A stretch of DNA of 28,489 bases from CAYJLF01 sp964371055 (GTDB lineage Bacteria > Eisenbacteria > RBG-16-71-46 > CAIMUX01). The notes below the pieces were generated by a model. It worked only from the letters and a program-made list of their open reading frames with translations, was not told the origin of the DNA and did no database searches. Location: the NCBI GenBank assembly GCA_964371055.1, contig CAYJLF010000033.1:1-28489 (forward strand), written 5' to 3'. The translations under genes and the position numbers were made by a program. Shown piece by piece: positions 15,781-22,520 of the stretch (within the stretch, counting starts at the first letter, position 1; every line of letters starts with the position of its first letter).

Positions 15781-16866
15781 ATGAAGTGGAAAGTGCTCCA
15801 GATGCCCGAAAGGGTCATCACGGACCAGGCCGTTTCCCGGGAACGGGAGGGTTACGCGCGCATCGTAGTCGAACCGCTGGAACGCGGGTTCGGCACGACG
15901 CTCGGCAATGCCCTGCGCCGTGCGCTGCTTTCGTCGCTCCAGGGCGTCGCGGTGGTGGCGGTCCGGGTACAGGACGAGCGAGTGCATCATGAGTTCACGG
16001 CCATTCCCGGCGTCCAGGAGGACGTGACCGACATCGTGCTCAACCTGAAGCAGCTGCGCTTCAAGCACCTCGGGGACGGTCCCCGTCGCGGCGTCTTCAA
16101 GGCGAAGGGCCCGAAGACTCTGACCGGCGCCGATCTCGATATCTCCTCCGACATCCAGGTGCTCAACCCGGATCAGGTGGTCTGCACCGTCAACACCGAC
16201 GGTGAAGTCCATCTCGAGATCGAGGTCTCCAGCGGCAAGGGGTTCGTGCCGGCGGAAGACCAGCCGGGCATCGACCAGCGCCCGATCGGCTGGATCACGC
16301 TCGACACACTCTACAGCCCCGTGACCAAGGTCAACTTCCAGGTCGAGAACACGCGGATCGGGCAGCGCATCGACTATGACAAGCTGACGCTCGACATCTG
16401 GACCGACACGTCGATCCTCCCGAACGACGCGCTCGCCATGGCGGCCAAGATCCTGCGCGATCACTTCAGCCTGTTCGTCCGCTTCGAGGAGGCCTTCGAG
16501 GAGGAGCGGGAAGAGGTCGTCGACACCGAGTACCTCGAGATCAAGTCGAAGCTGGAAAAGCCGGTCGACGAGCTCGAGCTCTCGGTTCGTTCCGCCAATT
16601 GCTTGCGTGCAGCCAAGATACGGACTCTCGGCGAACTGGTGCAGAAGTCCGAGGCCGAGATGCTGCAGTACCGCAACTTCGGGAAGAAGTCCCTCAAGGA
16701 GATCTCCGATCTCCTCGCGGGGATGAGTCTGCACTTCGGCATGGACGTCTCGCGCTTCCTGGGCGCGGCGGCCGTGGCCGGCGGCGACGGGGAGCAGGAG
16801 TTCCCGGAGGCCGACGTGGACGACGTGGACGAGGAGTCCGACGACCTCGGACCCGAGGAGAACTGA
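15781..16866 (+). CDS. rpoA: DNA-directed RNA polymerase subunit alpha
   Basis: The 361-residue product has the N-terminal dimerisation domain, with PLERGFGTTLGNALRRALLSS (31-51) and PNDALAMAAKILRDHF, and the C-terminal domain with VRSANCL (R270, N273 matching E. coli R265, N268, which bind UP elements) and NFGKKSLKEI. It scaffolds polymerase assembly and contacts activators. It is longer than the usual 315-330 because of an acidic C-terminal tail from about residue 325 ending DDVDEESDDLGPEEN. The distance to rplQ is 39 bp. Confidence 0.98.
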   Translation: MKWKVLQMPERVITDQAVSREREGYARIVVEPLERGFGTTLGNALRRALLSSLQGVAVVAVRVQDERVHHEFTAIPGVQEDVTDIVLNLKQLRFKHLGDGPRRGVFKAKGPKTLTGADLDISSDIQVLNPDQVVCTVNTDGEVHLEIEVSSGKGFVPAEDQPGIDQRPIGWITLDTLYSPVTKVNFQVENTRIGQRIDYDKLTLDIWTDTSILPNDALAMAAKILRDHFSLFVRFEEAFEEEREEVVDTEYLEIKSKLEKPVDELELSVRSANCLRAAKIRTLGELVQKSEAEMLQYRNFGKKSLKEISDLLAGMSLHFGMDVSRFLGAAAVAGGDGEQEFPEADVDDVDEESDDLGPEEN

Positions 16867-16905
16867 GCGACGCCTGGGGCGCGCTGAAGAAGGGGACATG
16901 GACAG

Positions 16906-17568
16906 ATGAGACACCGTCGGAGCTTCCGGAAACTCAGCCGCACGGCCGCGCACCGCAAGGCGCTCCTGCGCAACCTCGTGACCGCGCTCTTCATCCACGA
17001 TCGGATCGAGACCACGGTCGCCAAGGCCAAGGAGGCGCGGCGGCTGGCCGAGCGTCTCATCACCTACGCCAAGCGGAACACGCTGCACTCGCGGCGGCTG
17101 GTGGCGGCGGTGTTGTTCGAGCCGGCGGCGGTTCAGCGGCTCTTCGACGAGATCGCGCCGCTCTACGCGACGCGGCCGGGCGGTTACACCAGGATCCTGA
17201 AGTCCCGCATCCGCCTCGGCGACGCCGGGCAGATGGGCTACCTCGAACTGGTCAAGACGCGCGAGCAGAAAGACGCCGATCGCAAGCGGAAGGAAGAGGC
17301 GGAGGCCGCGGTCTCGGCGGCGGCGGACAAGGGGAAAAAGAAGGGTGGCCTCTTCGGGCGCGGCAAGAAGAGCGAGACGGCGACGGCCGAGGTCGCAACC
17401 GAAACGGCGACGGCGGAGAAGAAGGCCCGCGAGCCGAAGGCTCCGCGCAAGGAGCGGCAGCGTCAGGGCGGCGAGGGGGATCACCCCGGTCGTCCCGGGG
17501 GTCGGGGGGGCAAGGGCGGGCCTCCGACTTCGCCCCGCAAGACCCGCGGATCGCAGCGCGGCCAGTAG
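16906..17568 (+). CDS. rplQ: 50S ribosomal protein L17 (bL17) with long C-terminal tail
   Basis: Residues 1-120 are standard L17: MRHRRSFRKLSRTAAHRKAL, then LVTALFIHDRIETTVAKAKE and GGYTRILKSRIRLGDAGQMG. The remaining 100 residues are a low-complexity Lys/Glu/Ala- then Gly/Arg/Pro-rich tail, nearly doubling the product to 220. Some bacterial phyla have shorter tails here. The gene closes the ribosomal cluster. A 15-bp duplication carries its stop codon region, so a second in-frame TAG follows 15 bases later at 17581-17583. Confidence 0.95.
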   Translation: MRHRRSFRKLSRTAAHRKALLRNLVTALFIHDRIETTVAKAKEARRLAERLITYAKRNTLHSRRLVAAVLFEPAAVQRLFDEIAPLYATRPGGYTRILKSRIRLGDAGQMGYLELVKTREQKDADRKRKEEAEAAVSAAADKGKKKGGLFGRGKKSETATAEVATETATAEKKAREPKAPRKERQRQGGEGDHPGRPGGRGGKGGPPTSPRKTRGSQRGQ

Positions 17569-17583
17569 CGGCGCGGCCAGTAG
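17556..17583 (+). repeat. 15-bp-period duplication over the rplQ stop
   Basis: GCGCGGCCAGTAG occurs at 17556-17568 and again at 17571-17583, a period of 15. The first copy ends with the rplQ stop TAG; the second gives another TAG in the same frame. It looks like a tandem slippage event of the same period as the array before rpsE. Confidence 0.8.
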
Positions 17584-17636
17584 TTCGGGACGGGACGGCC
17601 GACGCCGCGGTGACGGCACCACCGTTGAAAAGATCG

Positions 17637-18896
17637 ATGCGGGCGGGGAGACCCAGGTCTCTCCGCCCGTTTCGCTACGCACGGGGCGCTTCTTCCGGCG
17701 CCGCCCGCGCCGACGCGCGCTTGGCCGTCGCGTTCTCCCTGGCGCTCGCGGTCACGGTCGGAGTTGCCGTGGGGCTCGCCGCCGGTTCAACGGTCGCCCA
17801 CGCGTCCGATGACCCCTCCGCCCGGCGTCCCCCGGCGGTTCCCTGGAAGGCGCTCTGGGTCCCCGCTGACCACCTGGTCACGGAGAAGCGGATCGCGGCC
17901 GTTCTCGCGGAGGCCGAGTCGCTGGGCGCGACCGATCTTTTCGTCCAGGTGCGCGTGCGTGGCGATGCGCTCTACCGGTCCGCCTTCGTGCCCGCCTGCC
18001 GGGCTGTGACCTCGGCGCCCGGACCGGCTTCGCTGGCGCTGAAGAGCGATCCGCTCTGGTCGCTCCTCGATTCCGCGCGCGGCCGTGGCGTCCGGGTGCA
18101 CGCCTGGTTCAACGCTTTCATCGCCTGGTCGAACGGCGCATCCCCCCCGCCGCTGCACGTCCTCTCGGCCCATCCCGAGTGGGCGGTGCGGCTGGCGGAC
18201 GGACAGTCAACCCTGGAGCTGAGTCCGGCGGAGCGCAAGGCTCTTCGTCTCGAGGGAGCGTTCCTCGCTCCCGGGTCGGAGGAGGTTCGCGCGCACCTGC
18301 TGCGCCTGGTGGAGGAGCTGGCCCGCTTCTATGCGCTCGACGGCATCCACTTCGACTACGTCCGGTATCCGGGGGCGGAGTGCATCGACCCGGGCGAACC
18401 GCTCCCGATGCTGGCGAGCGAGCCCGACACCGCACGGATCAACCGCCAGTGCCGGAACGTCAGCCACTTTGTCCGTGACGCTTCTCGGATCGCGCGCCGG
18501 GCGCGTCCGGGAATCCTGGTCAGCGCGGCTGTCTTTCCGGAGCCGGAGGACGCACGCCGCTTCGTGCGGCAGGACTGGCCGCTCTGGCTGCGCGAGGGAT
18601 GGATCGATCGCGCCGTTCCCATGGCCTACACCGAGTCGGTCAACCGGCTGGAGGACTGGCGCCGGCGCTGGGATCTGGCGGGGGCCGATCCGTCGTGGGT
18701 GGTGGCGGGCCTCGCGGTCTATCGCAACGACGCGGAAGGCCTGCGAAGGCAGATCGATTGGGCGCGACGGCGATCTCCGGGTGGCGTGGCGCTCTTCGCG
18801 CTGGAGCATCTGCGGGAGCCACCGGCGCGGATGCGGGCGGCCCGGGCGCTGCGTCTCGCGTGGGACACCGAACCCGCCGACCCGCAGACCCGATGA
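17637..18896 (+). CDS. Secreted GHL10-family (DUF187) glycoside-hydrolase-like protein
   Basis: The 419-residue product has a signal-peptide-like stretch (about 28-57, ending AHAS) after a long basic N-terminus, then a GHL10/DUF187 TIM-barrel domain. Family marks are KALWVPADHL (71-80), LFVQVRVRGDALYRS (101-115), GVRVHAWFNAF (151-161) and DGIHFDYVRYP (235-245), with later PMAYTES. Relatives are thought to act on cell-wall or extracellular glycans; the substrate here is unknown. The start is uncertain: ATG 17637 has no clear ribosome binding site and lies just before a terminator-like hairpin; GTG 17610 or TTG 17721 are alternatives. Confidence 0.85.
   Translation: MRAGRPRSLRPFRYARGASSGAARADARLAVAFSLALAVTVGVAVGLAAGSTVAHASDDPSARRPPAVPWKALWVPADHLVTEKRIAAVLAEAESLGATDLFVQVRVRGDALYRSAFVPACRAVTSAPGPASLALKSDPLWSLLDSARGRGVRVHAWFNAFIAWSNGASPPPLHVLSAHPEWAVRLADGQSTLELSPAERKALRLEGAFLAPGSEEVRAHLLRLVEELARFYALDGIHFDYVRYPGAECIDPGEPLPMLASEPDTARINRQCRNVSHFVRDASRIARRARPGILVSAAVFPEPEDARRFVRQDWPLWLREGWIDRAVPMAYTESVNRLEDWRRRWDLAGADPSWVVAGLAVYRNDAEGLRRQIDWARRRSPGGVALFALEHLREPPARMRAARALRLAWDTEPADPQTR
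17641..17673 (+). terminator. Likely terminator of the ribosomal cluster
   Basis: GGGCGGGGAGACC (17641-17653) pairs with GGTCTCTCCGCCC (17656-17668), a 13-bp stem with one G-T pair, effectively with a 4-nt loop, followed by GTTTC. The stem is the strongest in this region and lies 72 bp after rplQ. The T tract is weak. It overlaps the start of the next gene as annotated, which also makes a coding coincidence possible. Confidence 0.6.
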
Positions 18897-18946
18897 TGTG
18901 GATGCCCGTCCCGCCGCCGGCGCAGGTGCGGTGACACGATCTCCGG

Positions 18947-19765
18947 TCACTCGACCAGGAGCCAACTGAAGCGGAGGCACGGCCGCAGCGGCCACGCGGA
19001 GGACGATCGCCAGTATCCGCCCCCCTCGAGCGCCGCAATCCAGCGGTAGCCGCGTCGGTCGTCGATGATCCAGCGATACCCCAGGCCGCACTCCAGACCG
19101 GTGTAGTCGCGGTCCTCCTGCTCGCGATACGAGCGCCCGAGGTAGAGATTGCCGAAGGCATAGGCACTGTCGACCGCGTAGGTGCCGGGCTCCTGGCCGA
19201 AGCGGAACTCGAACCCAGGAGTCCAGAGGATGCCGATCTCCGGAAGCCCCGTGATCCCGGTGCGGAACGCGGCGATGCCATCGGCCGGGGCGACGATCAT
19301 CGCGCCGGCCCACGTCGGGTATCCGCCGTAGACCCCGGTCGCGGTCTTGGGGAGGGCGCCGGGCGTGGCGCGGAGCGGAACGGACCGCACGGTCGCGGGG
19401 GAAGGCGCGGGGGTGGGAGTGGAGGTGGGCGGAGCGTTCGTGGCCGGCGGGTCGATCCCGATCGAGCCGGGAGTCAGGACCGAGTCGGCCGCCCACGACA
19501 CCGAGTCAGCGATCCAGGCCGTGGAGTCGACCGCGCCCGAGGTCAAAGGGTCCATCGCGCCGTCTGGAATGCGGAGCGCGCCGCCGCGCAGCGAGTCGCC
19601 CGGCGCGACCGTCCCGACGGCGGCCCCGTCGTTTGCCCCATCGGTGATCCCGTCAGTGATCCCGCCGGTCTGGGCCAGGGCTCCCGCCGCCGAAAACGCC
19701 AGCGCGAGGCCGAGTCCGAGGAGAACCATCGGACTCGCCGAGGACATCCGCGCGATCGCGCTCAT
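18947..19765 (-). CDS. Secreted protein with disordered linker and barrel-like C-terminus
   Basis: I do not recognise a named family. The 272-residue product has a signal peptide (hydrophobic 13-30, cleavage likely after ALA at 31) and a Thr/Pro/Ala/Ser/Asp-rich linker with small repeats (ITDG twice, ADSV twice) to about residue 140. The C-terminal half alternates aromatic and polar residues (GLECGLGYRWIIDD, YRWIAALEGGGYW) and ends LRFSWLLVE, like an outer-membrane beta-strand signal. The start codon overlaps the stop of the sulfatase-TPR gene (ATGA), so the two form an operon. An outer-membrane location is inference. Confidence 0.75.
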   Translation of the reverse strand: MSAIARMSSASPMVLLGLGLALAFSAAGALAQTGGITDGITDGANDGAAVGTVAPGDSLRGGALRIPDGAMDPLTSGAVDSTAWIADSVSWAADSVLTPGSIGIDPPATNAPPTSTPTPAPSPATVRSVPLRATPGALPKTATGVYGGYPTWAGAMIVAPADGIAAFRTGITGLPEIGILWTPGFEFRFGQEPGTYAVDSAYAFGNLYLGRSYREQEDRDYTGLECGLGYRWIIDDRRGYRWIAALEGGGYWRSSSAWPLRPCLRFSWLLVE

Positions 19766-22257
19766 CGCCGCCCCAGCTCCTCCAGGTTACGCCGCAGGAT
19801 CGCGGCTTCCGCCCCGCTCGCGCCGAGGGTGAGCGCTCGCTCCCAGGCCGCGCGGGCCGCCGCCGTGTTGCCCAGCCGCGCGTGTGCCGTGCCGAGGTTG
19901 AGCAACAGCGCCGGCGACTCCGCCCCCGCGCGCAGCGCCGCATCGAACAACCGCAACGCCGGATCGAGTTCCCCTGATTCGAGCATCAGGTTGCCGAGGT
20001 TGAAAAGGGCCGCCTGGTGCGCCGGATTCTGCTCCAGGGCGAGCTGGTAGTAGCGCCTCGCCTCGTCGTTGCGCCCTTCCTGCCGCAGGTACCACGCCTT
20101 GCGGAAGAGGGCCTGCGCATTCGCGGGATCGGCCGCCATCGCCTGGTCGAAGTAGCCGCGCGCCACCGTCCCGCGTCCCGTGGCGAGCAAGAGCTCGCCC
20201 AGGCCCACCAGCGCGTCGGCGGCGAGCGGGTTCAGGTCGAGCGCGCGGCGGTACGCCGTCTCCGCGGCGGATGGATTCCCGGCCGTCATCTCCAGCTCCG
20301 CCCGGACGACCCAGGGGGTCGTTTCGCGAGGGGTGCGCCGCGTCTGCTCCTCCAGCGCCCCCCGCGCGGCGTCCAAGTCCCCCCGGCGCTCGAGGACCTG
20401 GCCGAGGAGGAGATGGACTCCCGGTTGATCCGGTTCGCTCTCCGCCAGGGCCCGGGCCCGGGAGAAGGCGTCGTCGAGATCGCCCGCCGCCATGGCGGCG
20501 ATCGCGCGGTTGCGCTGCAGCTCGAACTCGTCCGGGCAGCGGCCGCCGCACTCCGCGATGATCCGATCGTACAGCTCCATCGCCTCTCGTCCCCGTCCCA
20601 GGCGGATCAGGAGCGACCCGCGCATGCGCCGGGCCGTCGGATCGGTCGGGTGCGCGCCGAGCACAGAGTCGATCAGGGCCAGCGCGGTGGCGCTCCGCCC
20701 GCCGGCGATCAGCGCGCGCGCGTAGTCGATCCGGTCGAGGATCTGGATCATGTCCTTCGGGTCGATGGCCGGTCCGGTCCGCTCGGGCATTTCGCCCGCA
20801 GCGACATAGCCGAGACTGCGGAGCTTCTCCACCGTTTCGCGATCCATCGAGACCTGCGCCTCCGCTCCTGAGTCCATGCGCAGCAAGGTCTCCAGCGCGG
20901 CCCGGAACTCGGCGACGACCTTCGGCTTCTTCTCCGCCAGGTTTTCCAGCTCGCCGGGATCGCGCTCGAGGTCGTAGAGCTCCTCGCGCGGGGCGCGAAT
21001 GTACTTCCAGCGGGGCGTGCGCAGGCCCCGCAGGTCGCTCAGCCCGTACTCCAGGCGCGGGACGAGCGTCTCCAGGTAAGTCCAGGCATGTCCCGGCGAC
21101 GCCCCGGCGACGACCGGCAACAGGCTCATCCCCGCCGACAGCGGCCGGTCCTGCTCCGGCGCCCCCGCGAGATTGAGCAGCGTCGGGAAGCAGTCCGCGA
21201 GCTGGACCAGCGCATCGACCCGCCGGCCGCGCCACATCTTGTCGTTCCAGCCATCGCGGGACGGCAGCCGCAGGATGAGCGGGACATCCTGCGTCGCCCC
21301 GTAGATGAAGAGGGAGTGGGTCCGCTCGCGGTGTTCGCCGAGACTCTCGCCGTGGTCGGCGGCCACGACGATCGCAGTCGACTCCAACCGGCCGTCCTTC
21401 GCCATCTCATCCAGGAGGACGCCGATCTGCGCGTCCATGTAGGCGACTTCTCCGGCGTACGGATCGCCCGGGAAGCGCTCGGACCACGGCGCCGGCGGCT
21501 CGTACGGGAAGTGGGGATCGAAGTAGTGCAGCCAGAGAAAGAAGGGAGAGCCTCCCTCGCCGCGCATCCACTCAAGTCCCAGGCGGGTCACCTCGTCCGC
21601 GCGTCGCTGGGCGGTATCGGATTCGCGCAGCGCGCTCGACAGCGGAAACTGGTCGTCGTAGAGGTCGAAGCCCTGGTCGAGATTGAACTGCGCCGCAACC
21701 GGGAAGGCGCCCAGGATCGCGCCGGTGGCATAGCCGCGGGCCTTGAGCGCCTCGGCCAGCGTGAGGTGGCGGTCCGGCAGGATGTAGGTACCGTTGTTCC
21801 GGACTCCGTGCTGGTAGGGGAGGAACCCGGTCAGGATCGTGGCGTGCGATGGGGCGGTGACCGGCACCGGGCTCACGGCATGTTCGAAGACGATCCCGTC
21901 GGAGGCGAGGCGGTCGAGGTTCGGCGTGATCGGCGTTGCAGCATCTTTCTGCCCGGCGCGGTAGCAGGAGAGATGATCCCGCCGCGTGGTGTCGATCGTG
22001 ATGAGCAGGAGATTCGGCGGGGTCGCGCCGCCCGGGATCGGCTGCCACGCGCCATACCGCCCGACTTTGGCTTCGTCCGGATCGATGACCGGCAGGCCAT
22101 TTCCCCGACCGGAGCAGCCGGCGAATGCCGCGATGAGGAGCGGAATCCACGCGGCAGCCGCCTTTGGGAGCGCGAGTCGGAGGCCACCCTCGGGCCGGTC
22201 GGCGACCCCCGGAGTGCGGTCCGGGGTGCAACGGTGGGGCAACTGGGTGCGAGCCAT
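19762..22257 (-). CDS. Sulfatase-like (alkaline phosphatase superfamily) lipoprotein with TPR array
   Basis: The 831-residue product has a lipoprotein-like signal with Cys48 (FAGC). The catalytic domain (about 80-490) shows NLLLITIDTTRRDHL with metal ligand D89, VTAPSHATILTG with T134 at the nucleophile position, HYFDPH, and DHGE at 301-304. Type I sulfatases have Cys or Ser at the T134 position in CxPSR; here it is T-A-P-S-H, so formylglycine chemistry is unlikely and a phosphodiesterase, phosphotransferase or other hydrolase role is possible. Eight or so TPRs fill about 550-831. ATG 22257 is chosen over the upstream 22350 start because GAGGGAG precedes it. Confidence 0.88.
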   Translation of the reverse strand: MARTQLPHRCTPDRTPGVADRPEGGLRLALPKAAAAWIPLLIAAFAGCSGRGNGLPVIDPDEAKVGRYGAWQPIPGGATPPNLLLITIDTTRRDHLSCYRAGQKDAATPITPNLDRLASDGIVFEHAVSPVPVTAPSHATILTGFLPYQHGVRNNGTYILPDRHLTLAEALKARGYATGAILGAFPVAAQFNLDQGFDLYDDQFPLSSALRESDTAQRRADEVTRLGLEWMRGEGGSPFFLWLHYFDPHFPYEPPAPWSERFPGDPYAGEVAYMDAQIGVLLDEMAKDGRLESTAIVVAADHGESLGEHRERTHSLFIYGATQDVPLILRLPSRDGWNDKMWRGRRVDALVQLADCFPTLLNLAGAPEQDRPLSAGMSLLPVVAGASPGHAWTYLETLVPRLEYGLSDLRGLRTPRWKYIRAPREELYDLERDPGELENLAEKKPKVVAEFRAALETLLRMDSGAEAQVSMDRETVEKLRSLGYVAAGEMPERTGPAIDPKDMIQILDRIDYARALIAGGRSATALALIDSVLGAHPTDPTARRMRGSLLIRLGRGREAMELYDRIIAECGGRCPDEFELQRNRAIAAMAAGDLDDAFSRARALAESEPDQPGVHLLLGQVLERRGDLDAARGALEEQTRRTPRETTPWVVRAELEMTAGNPSAAETAYRRALDLNPLAADALVGLGELLLATGRGTVARGYFDQAMAADPANAQALFRKAWYLRQEGRNDEARRYYQLALEQNPAHQAALFNLGNLMLESGELDPALRLFDAALRAGAESPALLLNLGTAHARLGNTAAARAAWERALTLGASGAEAAILRRNLEELGRR

Positions 22258-22348
22258 GGATCTCCCTCGGGGCGTGGTGTCGCGCCGGCCGCCGCGCGGG
22301 CGGGGTGTGCCACGCCGCGGCTGGCCGGTCGGCAAAGCGGCCTGCGTC

Positions 22349-22378
22349 ACTGTAACCGCCGGTCGCGCAACGCTGCAA
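22349..22378 (-). promoter_or_regulatory. Possible promoter of the sulfatase-TPR operon
   Basis: On the minus strand TTGCAG (22378-22373) and TACAGT (22354-22349) lie 18 bases apart, matching -35 and -10 boxes at three and four of six positions. It is placed about 90 bp before the start codon. The match is modest and the sigma factor of this lineage is unknown. Confidence 0.25.
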
Positions 22379-22396
22379 CGCCGCAGCGCGGCGCCA

Positions 22397-22408
22397 CCCC
22401 GGCCGGGG
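22397..22408. other. 12-bp palindrome in the divergent spacer
   Basis: CCCCGGCCGGGG is a perfect palindrome between the two divergent transcription units, close to the presumed promoter of the M14 genes. It could be an operator, but GC-rich palindromes also arise by chance. Confidence 0.3.
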
Positions 22409-22409
22409 A

Positions 22410-22438
22410 TGGCCGTGGCGCACAGTTTCTGCTATGCT
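22410..22438 (+). promoter_or_regulatory. Possible promoter of the M14 peptidase genes
   Basis: TATGCT (22433-22438) with an upstream TGC makes an extended -10 box. TGGCCG (22410-22415), 17 bases before, is a weak -35. The implied transcript start is about 75 bases before ATG 22521. The A+T-rich patch around TTTCTGCTATGCTTATG stands out in this GC-rich spacer. Confidence 0.35.
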
Positions 22439-22520
22439 TATGCCAGGTACGCGATTGCGCAGCGGGTGGAAGAGCGCGATCGCGTTCTTTCTGCCCGTCA
22501 CATGGATGAGGAGGGAAGGC

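Noticed and set aside
16599..17636. Upstream part of the open frame that continues into the GHL10 gene
   Set aside because: It overlaps rpoA and rplQ in another frame and lacks any family similarity; only the part from about 17637 is credible.
15772..17682. 636-codon minus-strand frame opposite rpoA and rplQ
   Set aside because: It lies entirely opposite unmistakable rpoA and rplQ and shows no family features.
21088..22509. Plus-strand frame opposite the sulfatase-TPR gene
   Set aside because: The minus strand carries clear catalytic motifs, a lipobox and TPRs, so this is a shadow frame.
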